From an uncultured beta proteobacterium (GTDB lineage: Bacteria > Pseudomonadota > Gammaproteobacteria > Burkholderiales > Burkholderiaceae_C), in NCBI GenBank assembly GCA_903938815.1, contig CAJAES010000019.1, forward strand, positions 1 to 64,000: DNA of 64,000 nucleotides, written 5' to 3'. The position numbers and the translations under genes were made by a program. Each line of letters begins with the position of its first letter. Position 1 is the first letter of the stretch. Positions 9,901-16,654 of this stretch are shown in pieces. The notes below the pieces were generated by a model that was not told where the DNA came from, did no database searches, and saw only the letters and a program-made list of their open reading frames with translations.

Positions 9901-9989
9901 GCATCCGCGAGCGCGGCGACGGCCGCCTCATTCCCTTCCCGGCCACGTCGCGCAGCGTGCTGCAGGCGCTGACGAGCGAACTCCCCTGA
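6939..9989 (+). CDS. two-domain glycosyltransferase (GT2 plus GT4) with three N-terminal repeats
   Basis: Large predicted glycosyltransferase of 1016 residues. Residues about 20-325 contain three diverged modules of roughly 100 residues, each with a 'GxxxGW...DG...' pattern (for example 'GIDVIGWASPHGL' and 'DGQRISGWVLNTADP'). From about residue 386 a GT2 domain follows: 'PVDVIMPVYKGREETLACLD', 'NLGFVATVNRGM', the 'LLNSDTVVP' metal-binding motif and 'GYAEENDFSLRA'. From about residue 663 a GT4-like domain carries 'FISHGLGGGTDTAIDDL', 'LHDYYAICPR' and 'VWPETFSYTLSEAW'. It could add two different sugars. The start is the ATG at 6939, 78 bases from the divergent fused aminotransferase gene; the upstream in-frame extension is antisense to that gene. 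Confidence 0.85.
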   Translation: MTPRSLLRRLAGQSPRTTMRGRLEGVCRGVAWGWAISRAAPEAPATVEVLLDGQPLGSTETLVVRPDHSGAAASGHRCGFTFDLRPHLQGRTRGVLSLRDAGTGVPFGADGGMAFDLDGGNGTLDRCEGIDVIGWASPHGLATVGLELEILVDGQVAGIAVPDQPRPDLQRAGALLLRTGFRFGMPAAFHDGEPHQVTARVRATGQPLQAEPLVFRARITGYVDLVDGQRISGWVLNTADPMGAVRFDLWADGERLRRNVVPDARREDVERMLPGKDSAAGAIGFDIALPGSLPWRPEGHRVELRVPGRDDLLLEPVQEVPARAVVGVIEALSARLMTDPGIGAEFSGAARRAARDALASALAQLRERGARVQLVNDEIAQDRAAPVDVIMPVYKGREETLACLDSVLAAMADGPAMQLIVIHDHGPDLALAADLRRLAAEGRFQLLENERNLGFVATVNRGMRLHPGRDVVLLNSDTVVPRDWLRRLRDAAWSAPNVATVTPLSNRATIFSLPRTCVDNDMPAGMDVHAMDAIAAARNAGVRAEVPTAMGYCMYIRRDALLDVGFFDEERWAQGYAEENDFSLRALARGWRHLAACDLFVEHHGSVSFGDEKPRRVQENLARLNAIYPDYPARVERFIELDPIAPARGRINMALLGRLSPSWVLFISHGLGGGTDTAIDDLRQHHEREGRRVLLLRSTPSGRMELLPLIKPHDTTLVTEYPESTPLELIAEQLRELGIVGVHVHHDLGFAGDIWQLPKLLGLPFEATLHDYYAICPRVTMIDASSRYCGDPEVAVCEGCVKTAPRLDRTAQALLARAGGSVAGWRSFHAERLQAATRVVAPSQDATTRLARHLPGVALQCEPHPEAATPVPAHRGDPKRIAVIGAIGPHKGVDLLYDAAALAQHLGLPLHFVVIGYTSREDDFALLDNVEITGRYRAQDLPRLLETTGCGTALFLSVWPETFSYTLSEAWRAGLRPLALDIGAQAERIRERGDGRLIPFPATSRSVLQALTSELP

Positions 9990-10010
9990 TCCTCTGCCCG
10001 AAGCGCAGCG

Positions 10011-12359
10011 TCAGTTCCGCAAGAGTCGGTCGACGTGCATCCTGATCACCGACAGGTCGGCAGTCCAGGGGCTGCGCCAGTCAGGCAGGGGCTCGTTTCC
10101 GTGCTTGGCGTTGATGATGTGCGTCCGAAGTTGACGCACGCTTCCAACGAGCAGTTGATTGCGTGAGATATCACGCGCGCTGAGGCAGATGACCATGCCG
10201 CCCTCCGGCATGAAGAGCCCCATGTGAAGTGCCGAACCGTCGCAACCGGCAATCACCGCGGCGGATCCCATGAGACGGATCTGTTCGTCGAACTGAAGAC
10301 GCTCCGGATGGACGATCTCGAAACCTGCCGAGGCGAAATAGGCCGCAATTTGGGCCTCGTTCTTGGCCTTTCTTGTCGTGTCCGACAGGGCTTCACGCGA
10401 CAGGTAGATCCGGCGAGTCCCGTGCCGCGGCCGATCAGGACCGCAAGCGTGATCGGCAATGCGATCAAAGATCTCCGACTGGCGTCGACCGATGTACATG
10501 CCCAAAGCCATCTGTGATGTGGGCACCAGGAGGTGCTCGCAGCGCAAGTCTCGCTGGGCGAGCACCAGGTTGCCTTCGGAGACTCCAAACGCTTCGAAGA
10601 TCAGCCGCACGTGCCGCTTGCGGCGAAGAGTCTCCAAGGAAACGTTGGCGTTGAGGGGATGCATCACGAAGGTCGGGCGATAGGCCGCCGTCTCGCGTGC
10701 CGCCCAAAGCCTGGCCGTTGCCTCGATGAGGAAGTGGCCGAAGTGGTCGGGCCACCAGCCGAGGTACACGCAAGGGCCATCGATCCGGAGTGCGCGCGCT
10801 GCACGAACTGGCGCCAAGGCTGCGGTATCGGCAGTCCGATAGACTGCGGCGCCGCGATACGTGGCCCCGGCAATCAGGTGGCCGTCTGCGGCGTAGATGC
10901 CACCATGTATCCCTCTCGTTTCACTGTCGAGTCGACTTGCCGTGAGCACAGCGTCGGAAATCGCCATGAACTTGAGCGGGATTTCCTGCAACGGCTTGAT
11001 CTTGGTGGCGAAAGGGGCGTCAAACGCATGCAGTTCAAATGGCCCGCACGTGGATAGCGGATGCCCGCCCCGTGGGGCGGCGCGCTCGAGCGCCAGGTGA
11101 CGTGAAAAGTCGATCTCGGCTTCAGTGGCCAGAAGCCCAAGCCCGTCGAGTGCTGCCGTTGCATCGGCAAGCGGCTTTCGCCTGCCGATTCCAGCAATCT
11201 GACCAAGTAGACGGCGCCCTCTGCCGCGCAGGTCCGAGAGTACCGTCGGGTCCGGCACGACCTTCGGGGGCGACGTCCTGGCCACGGGTGCCGATGTGGC
11301 GCCTGACACTGGTGCAGGTGCAGGGGTAGGTGCAGGCAAGGATGCCGCAGTCGGTGTCGATTTCCAGATCGAATGCAGAGTCCGGAGCGCGATCTGCTCG
11401 GGAGGCGACAGGACCGGACGCCGGACACCGGACGCAGGCGAGGGATCGGCATCTGCCGCGGCCCGCCCCGTGAAACAGGCCGGAACGTCGCGATGCGCCA
11501 GTTCGGCAAACAGCCGCTCGTTGCTGGCGCGATAAGTTCCGACAACAGCCAGGCGATCGGCACGTGTCATCAGTGATGGATTCGCAAACTCACCGGCACC
11601 ACGAAGGAATCGGAAAAACAACTCCTGATCCGACTTCTCGACCAGTTTCATTGCATTGGCCACACGCAGCAACTCGATCAGTTCGGAAGGAATCGCGAGG
11701 TTGCTGGCAGAGGGACGCTCCAAGGCGCTGGAGCCCGCGAGGGGGTCGACTCCGCATGCCTGCAGGAAATCGTCCAGCAGGTCACCGCTGGCGAATTCGG
11801 AAGGATCGAAGACACGCAGATGAACCGCTTCCGGACCGAACACCTCGGCCCAGCGCAAGAGCATCCGATGGTAGTTTGCATGAGCACTCTGAATGGCCGC
11901 CGGATCCGTATGACGACGCATAAACTCAGCGAACGGCATCTTGAATTCGCCAACCTTGACCTGCTGCTTCCAAGCCGACTCTATGTACTGATCCTGCCGG
12001 CGAACGTAGCAAAGTACCTCGACGGAAAACGGTCGCAGGTGCTCAGCCAAGAACGCGAGTTGCTGTTCGAACAACAGGTGGTAGAAGTTCTCGCAGGACA
12101 GCAGCACGGTGCCGCAGGGCGAGTTCTCTATGTGCGACACCAGTTCACGCGCCTGCTTCTCACGACATTCGCTCAACCAGTACGCAAGCGGGTAGTGCGC
12201 AGTGATCACTTCGTCGGCCTGCGTGACCCGCTCAAGCCCGAACTCGAGGAAATCGACATCATGCTCGGCCATCAAAACTGGCCGATTCGCCAACAGGTAA
12301 TTCTGGATCGAACTCGTGCCTGTCTTGCCGGTGCCAATGTGCAGGATTACCCTCTTCAT
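10011..12359 (-). CDS. sulfotransferase-GT61 glycosyltransferase fusion
   Basis: A 782-residue protein combining two activities. The N-terminal ~290 residues resemble a PAPS-dependent sulfotransferase: 'ILHIGTGKTGTSSIQNYLL' is the 5'-phosphosulfate loop, and 'VLCYVRRQDQYIESAWKQQV' fits the 3'-phosphate-binding Arg...Ser region. A Pro/Ala-rich linker follows (about residues 310-370). The C-terminal ~350 residues are a GT61 domain with 'WWPDHFGHFLIEATARLW', 'RIYLSREAL' and 'AVIAGCDGSALHMGLFM'. It lies three bases after the Stf0-type gene, so both are probably cotranscribed. Base composition is lower in GC than the neighbours, suggesting acquisition. The likely role is adding a sugar and sulfating it or its neighbour. 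Converges with the GT2-GT4 gene. Confidence 0.8.
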   Translation of the reverse strand: MKRVILHIGTGKTGTSSIQNYLLANRPVLMAEHDVDFLEFGLERVTQADEVITAHYPLAYWLSECREKQARELVSHIENSPCGTVLLSCENFYHLLFEQQLAFLAEHLRPFSVEVLCYVRRQDQYIESAWKQQVKVGEFKMPFAEFMRRHTDPAAIQSAHANYHRMLLRWAEVFGPEAVHLRVFDPSEFASGDLLDDFLQACGVDPLAGSSALERPSASNLAIPSELIELLRVANAMKLVEKSDQELFFRFLRGAGEFANPSLMTRADRLAVVGTYRASNERLFAELAHRDVPACFTGRAAADADPSPASGVRRPVLSPPEQIALRTLHSIWKSTPTAASLPAPTPAPAPVSGATSAPVARTSPPKVVPDPTVLSDLRGRGRRLLGQIAGIGRRKPLADATAALDGLGLLATEAEIDFSRHLALERAAPRGGHPLSTCGPFELHAFDAPFATKIKPLQEIPLKFMAISDAVLTASRLDSETRGIHGGIYAADGHLIAGATYRGAAVYRTADTAALAPVRAARALRIDGPCVYLGWWPDHFGHFLIEATARLWAARETAAYRPTFVMHPLNANVSLETLRRKRHVRLIFEAFGVSEGNLVLAQRDLRCEHLLVPTSQMALGMYIGRRQSEIFDRIADHACGPDRPRHGTRRIYLSREALSDTTRKAKNEAQIAAYFASAGFEIVHPERLQFDEQIRLMGSAAVIAGCDGSALHMGLFMPEGGMVICLSARDISRNQLLVGSVRQLRTHIINAKHGNEPLPDWRSPWTADLSVIRMHVDRLLRN

Positions 12360-12362
12360 GGC

Positions 12363-13184
12363 TCAGTCATCCACAGGAGCGCGAAGGTGGGCATCCAGAT
12401 CGAGCTTGAAGCGTGTGGCCCATTCAAGGCTGCGGCGCTCACCGAGCTTGCGGAAGATTGAATCGGGCACAACTGAAGCCGCAGCGTGCGGACGGCCAAT
12501 ATAGGCAGCAATTCGCCGAACGACGGCGAGAACATCATGCTCGATGTCTTCATAGCTGACAGCCAATGGAAAAATGCCATTCTCGGCAAAGAAGGACTGC
12601 CATCCGCGCTCTTGCGCGACGATGTGGTCATGCCAGTGTCTGATCTTCTCGAAGTCATAGTCCAGCGCCTCAAGTTGGCCAATGGCGTCGGCGGAATGAT
12701 GGACGTTGGTATGGAATACATTGGTTGCCGTGGCTCTGTACAGGGACACTGCTTGTGCGGACGGATCGCGTCGCGTCAAGTGGATGAACCGAAACTTCAA
12801 GAGGAACGCAGGTTCCTTCATCGCACGGCGAAATTCGTCGAACTGAAACCAGCTCGCTTTCAGGCCAGACACTCCGTTGGGCGTGCGAATGACTTTCAAG
12901 ACCTGCCTTAGGTATTCATCTGCATCCCGGCCAGGAGCCGACCTGACAATCTCAGGAATGAACTCTTTCGACAGCATTTCGCCAGGGCGCCCCAGCTTCC
13001 TGGTGTTGCTCAGGACGTCGCAGAGGTGGCTGCTTCCGGACCTGGGCGTCATGGCGATCAAGTACAGGCTGCGTGGCTCGGGCATCGCCGCCACTTGCTC
13101 GTGGCGTTTCGGATCGCAACACGATGCGGCTAGAAGTTCGGCGACGACACTGCAGGTCATGTAGGGATGCGCGGCGGAGATCAC
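12363..13184 (-). CDS. Stf0-type sulfotransferase
   Basis: Predicted PAPS-dependent sulfotransferase of 273 residues, of the Stf0/NodH-like group that sulfates sugars or lipid glycans. It has the 5'-phosphosulfate loop 'LIAMTPRSGSSHLCDVL' near residue 40, followed by 'LGRPGEML', and the 3'-phosphate region 'RFIHLTRRDPSAQAVSLYRA'. The C-terminal 'AVSYEDIEHD' block is common in the family. The start is a GTG at 13184; an ATG at 13160 is possible, and a GATAAT -10-like hexamer (13190-13195) lies directly upstream, so the shorter form would have a short leader. It heads the operon with the sulfotransferase-GT61 fusion and is divergent from the sulfatase. Confidence 0.82.
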   Translation of the reverse strand: MISAAHPYMTCSVVAELLAASCCDPKRHEQVAAMPEPRSLYLIAMTPRSGSSHLCDVLSNTRKLGRPGEMLSKEFIPEIVRSAPGRDADEYLRQVLKVIRTPNGVSGLKASWFQFDEFRRAMKEPAFLLKFRFIHLTRRDPSAQAVSLYRATATNVFHTNVHHSADAIGQLEALDYDFEKIRHWHDHIVAQERGWQSFFAENGIFPLAVSYEDIEHDVLAVVRRIAAYIGRPHAAASVVPDSIFRKLGERRSLEWATRFKLDLDAHLRAPVDD

Positions 13185-13224
13185 TTGGAATTATCCCATC
13201 GGCAGCCAGGCGAACGCACTCGGG

Positions 13225-13242
13225 TAGACTGATCAATGATCA
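13225..13242 (+). promoter_or_regulatory. sulfatase promoter -10 and overlapping palindrome
   Basis: A TAGACT hexamer (13225-13230) sits about 35 bases before the sulfatase ATG. It runs into the 13-base palindrome TGATCAATGATCA (13230-13242), which would cover the transcription start. The site lies in the 80-base gap between the divergent sulfotransferase and sulfatase genes and could bind a repressor controlling one or both. No regulator gene is adjacent. Confidence 0.35.
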
Positions 13243-13264
13243 TTTCACGAATGCCTCAAACGAC

Positions 13265-15664
13265 ATGAGCACCGAAGTCCCGAGGCCGACGCGCAGGCGC
13301 TTTCTGACTCTGGGTCGCGATCTGGGGGTTGGGCTTGGCATCAGCGGGCTGGTTTCGTCGTGCGGGGGGGGGTCCAGCGCTACACAGCCGCCCGTCGCGC
13401 GGCCGCCAGGGCTCCCTCCGAACATCGTGCTCTTCGTTGTAGACGATCTCGGAGCGGCGGATTGTGGAGTCTGCGGGAGCAGTTTCCACCGCACCCCGGC
13501 GATGGACCGAATGGCGCGCGAAGGCCTGAGGTTCGCGGATGGGTACTCGCCATCGCCCCTGTGCTCGGCAAGCCGAGCCGCGATCTTCACTGGCAAGACG
13601 CCGCATCGTCTCGGCATCACCGGCGCCATCGACTGTCGTACCAACTGCGTCCCGATCGACAAGCCGAGCCTGGATGCTACGGCCGCCGGCTGGCAGCGGG
13701 TCGTCACGCCCTCCTATCTGACACAACTGCCGCTCGGCGAGCGGACGGTTGCGGAGTACTTGCGAGAGGCAGGGTATGCCACCGCCCATGTGGGAAAGTG
13801 GCATCTGGGTGGGGCCGCCTTCAGCGCCAGCGCTCAGGGGTTCGACACCGTGATCGGCGGCGGCGACGAACCGGCTCCGGGCAGCCACTTCTCTCCTTTC
13901 GGCGTCGCGAATATTCCGGGCGATGTACCAGGCGAGTACCTCTCCGACCGCCTGACGGATGAGAGCGAGGTCTTCATCCGTGCCAAGGCCAACCGCCCCT
14001 TCTTCCTGTCGCTTTCGCACTATGGTGTCCACGTGCCGCTGCAGGGACCGGCCGATCTGACCGCGGAGTACGCCGAGCGCCGCGACGCGCGCAATGGGCA
14101 GCAAAACGCGACCTACGGCGCGATGGTCGAGAAAATTGACCAGAGCCTGGGGCGGATCCTGGAACTGATCGACGCCCTTGGGCTGGGAACCGACACGGTC
14201 GTCATCCTGACCTCCGACAACGGCGGGTTGGTGCACACGTCGCCAGACTCCTTTCTCCGACGCATCACAAGCACCGGACCATTCCGGGGCGGCAAGGCGC
14301 ACATCTACGAAGGCGGCATCCGGGTACCGATGTTCTTCCGCTGGCCCTCGCGCATCGCTGCAGGCGCAGTCAGCGATGTTCCGGTTTCGGGCATCGACAT
14401 CATGCCGACCGTGCTGGATATCGCTGGGCTGCCTGCAGCCGAGGTCGAGGGCATCAGCCTGCGTGGGTTGTTCGACGTGACGCGAACCCGCCCGGATCGT
14501 TCGCTGGTCTGGCACTTTCCCCACTACAACCCATCACGGCTGCAGACGGCCATACCGCGCGATGACCTCGCGATGGCGTCGTTGCCGGCCTCTGCCATTC
14601 GTCGTGGGCACTACAAGCTGGTGCGTGTCTACGGCGAAGGGCCGACGACAGCAGAAGCCTCGGAAGAACTTTATGACCTGTCTGTCGACCCGGGCGAGGT
14701 TCGAAACATCGCCGCCACCAGACCCGACCTGGTCGCCGAACTTGGGGCCTTGCTGACGGCCGATCTGACTGCGAACGGCGCATTGGTTCCCGTGGCAAAC
14801 CCGGCGTTCCACGAGACGCTGGACGGCTGGCGTGCGGTAAAGCATGCCAAGGCGACGATCACACGCGGCGAGTTGATGGTTGCCGCCACCGCCGAAGATC
14901 CGCAATTGGTGAGTTCAAAGATCCTGCTCTCCGAACCCGGTGTTCTAAGGATTCGGATGCGCTCGGCACGCAAGACCACGATTCAGCTGCTGTGGTCGAA
15001 CGATGACTCACCGAAGTTCGACCGAGCACGAAGCGTTTCGCTGGTCGTTGCAGCCGGTTCCATCAACACCGACAACGATCTGGCAGTGCCGGCCACTCAG
15101 ACCTCACCGGTGCGTTGGCTACGCCTCGATACTGGCAGTTTGAACGACATCATCCACATCGACGAGATGTCCCTGCTGGCGTCCGCGTCTCCGAACCGCA
15201 TGATTCAGCGTTGGAGATTCAACGGTTTAACGGGCCTGGGAATCGCGGGCTCCTGGTTCGCGGAGCGGGACACATTCCTCGCCCTGGGGCCCGGAAGCCT
15301 TCAGATCGACATGTCTGGCACAGCACCATCGATCCTGAGCCCGCCGGTGACCCTGTTCGCCTCAATGGTGGTGAAGATCCGCATGCGAAGCACGGGGGCG
15401 GGACGGTGCACGCTGGGATGGTCTCTGCCTCTTGACTACGTCAGCAGCACCGCACGCACTGTGGGCTTCGACGTGCCACACGATGGGCTATGGCATGAAC
15501 ACACGCTGCAACTCGCGGAGACATCCGAGTCGCCGGTGCAGCGCATGCTTCTGACACTCGGAAGCGCAATGGGCGTGGCCGAAATTGACTTCATCCAGGT
15601 TTTCGACACGCAAGCATCTCTTGTTGCAACCTGGGAGTTCGGGCCCGGCCAAGCGAGCGCCTGA
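13265..15664 (+). CDS. Tat-exported lipoprotein sulfatase with large C-terminal extension
   Basis: Formylglycine-dependent type I sulfatase, 799 residues, predicted to hydrolyse sulfate esters outside the cytoplasm. The N-terminus has a twin-arginine motif (R10-R12, 'TRRRFLTLG') and a lipobox-like 'LVSSC' with C33, so it is probably an exported lipoprotein. Metal-binding 'VVDDLGAADCG' (D60, D61) and the maturation motif 'PLCSASRAAIFTG' follow, with C100 in the C-x-A-x-R variant of C-x-P-x-R. 'HVGKWHLGG' and 'ILTSDNGG' supply further conserved residues. Residues after about 500 have no sulfatase motifs and may form beta-sandwich or binding domains. I chose the ATG at 13265. It is divergent from two sulfotransferase genes. 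Confidence 0.88.
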   Translation: MSTEVPRPTRRRFLTLGRDLGVGLGISGLVSSCGGGSSATQPPVARPPGLPPNIVLFVVDDLGAADCGVCGSSFHRTPAMDRMAREGLRFADGYSPSPLCSASRAAIFTGKTPHRLGITGAIDCRTNCVPIDKPSLDATAAGWQRVVTPSYLTQLPLGERTVAEYLREAGYATAHVGKWHLGGAAFSASAQGFDTVIGGGDEPAPGSHFSPFGVANIPGDVPGEYLSDRLTDESEVFIRAKANRPFFLSLSHYGVHVPLQGPADLTAEYAERRDARNGQQNATYGAMVEKIDQSLGRILELIDALGLGTDTVVILTSDNGGLVHTSPDSFLRRITSTGPFRGGKAHIYEGGIRVPMFFRWPSRIAAGAVSDVPVSGIDIMPTVLDIAGLPAAEVEGISLRGLFDVTRTRPDRSLVWHFPHYNPSRLQTAIPRDDLAMASLPASAIRRGHYKLVRVYGEGPTTAEASEELYDLSVDPGEVRNIAATRPDLVAELGALLTADLTANGALVPVANPAFHETLDGWRAVKHAKATITRGELMVAATAEDPQLVSSKILLSEPGVLRIRMRSARKTTIQLLWSNDDSPKFDRARSVSLVVAAGSINTDNDLAVPATQTSPVRWLRLDTGSLNDIIHIDEMSLLASASPNRMIQRWRFNGLTGLGIAGSWFAERDTFLALGPGSLQIDMSGTAPSILSPPVTLFASMVVKIRMRSTGAGRCTLGWSLPLDYVSSTARTVGFDVPHDGLWHEHTLQLAETSESPVQRMLLTLGSAMGVAEIDFIQVFDTQASLVATWEFGPGQASA

Positions 15665-15670
15665 GTGCCC

Positions 15671-16654
15671 ATGTGGAAGCGGCTCTTCGGCGTTGAACCG
15701 GCAGGATGGACCAAGGCACCGCCTGCCGAGGGCCAGCGCGTGGTTCTGCTCGAATGGGAGCCCAACCCCAGCAGCGCCCACCTGCTGGTGCCCTGGCTGA
15801 CGCAGCAGGGCAGAACACTGGTACATCAACGAGTTGACGTACCAGAGTTGCGGGACGGGGACCTCGTCGTGATCGTTCGCTACCTGACCCCGGCCGCACG
15901 CGGCGCGATCGAGGCCATGGCCAGGCGCTTGGCGGGCGTCGTCTATTTCATGGACGACGACCTCTGGGACGCTTCCGCCTGGCGCGGCCTGCCGCGCGAC
16001 TACCGGCGGCGCCTGCAGGCCCGCGCGCTGTCGCATCGCCCCTGGCTGCAGCGGCATGCCAACGCGCTGTGGGTCAGCACCCCCGCGCTGGCCGCCAAGT
16101 ACGCCGCATGGTCGCCGCGCACCGTGCCGCTGGTCATGAACCCGTCGCTGCTGCACGCCACAGAACCGGTCTGGGCGGCGTACCACGGCACCGCATCGCA
16201 CGCCGCCGAGATCGAATGGCTGCGGCCCGTGATCGCCCAGGCGCTCGACCGCTGCCCGGTGCTGCACGTCGAGATCTTCGGCGACCGGCAGGTCGCGTCG
16301 ATGTATCGCGCGCTGCCCCGCGTGGCCGTGCTGCACCCGATGACCTGGCCCGCCTACCAGGCCTACACCGGCGCCACGCGGCGCGACATCGGCCTGGCAC
16401 CGCTGCGGCCGGGCGCCTTCAATGCCGCGCGCGGCGCGGTCAAGTTCCTGGACTACGCGCGCATGGGCGCCGTGGGCCTGTACAGCGATGTGCCGCCCTA
16501 TGCGGGCTTCGTGCGCGACTGCATCGACGGCCTGCTGCTGCCCGACGACCCCGCCCGCTGGGCCGATGCGCTGGTGGCGCTGGCCACCGATGCGCCGCGG
16601 CGCCGTGCGCTGGCGCAGGCCGTGCGGGAGCGCGTGCTGAGCCCAGTCCCGTGA
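15671..16654 (+). CDS. GT4-like glycosyltransferase
   Basis: Predicted glycosyltransferase of about 327 residues with a GT-B-like layout. An acidic 'VVYFMDDDLWDAS' block near residue 90 and a C-terminal 'FNAARGAVKFLDYARMG' block followed by 'YSDVPPYAGFVRDCIDG' and 'LLLPDD' match the nucleotide-sugar-binding half of GT4 enzymes. The start is either the GTG at 15665, which abuts the sulfatase stop, or the ATG at 15671; I use the ATG. The stop overlaps the kpsC start by three bases (GTGA), so the two are translationally coupled. GC rises again here compared with the sulfation genes. The sugar transferred is unknown. Confidence 0.72.
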   Translation: MWKRLFGVEPAGWTKAPPAEGQRVVLLEWEPNPSSAHLLVPWLTQQGRTLVHQRVDVPELRDGDLVVIVRYLTPAARGAIEAMARRLAGVVYFMDDDLWDASAWRGLPRDYRRRLQARALSHRPWLQRHANALWVSTPALAAKYAAWSPRTVPLVMNPSLLHATEPVWAAYHGTASHAAEIEWLRPVIAQALDRCPVLHVEIFGDRQVASMYRALPRVAVLHPMTWPAYQAYTGATRRDIGLAPLRPGAFNAARGAVKFLDYARMGAVGLYSDVPPYAGFVRDCIDGLLLPDDPARWADALVALATDAPRRRALAQAVRERVLSPVP

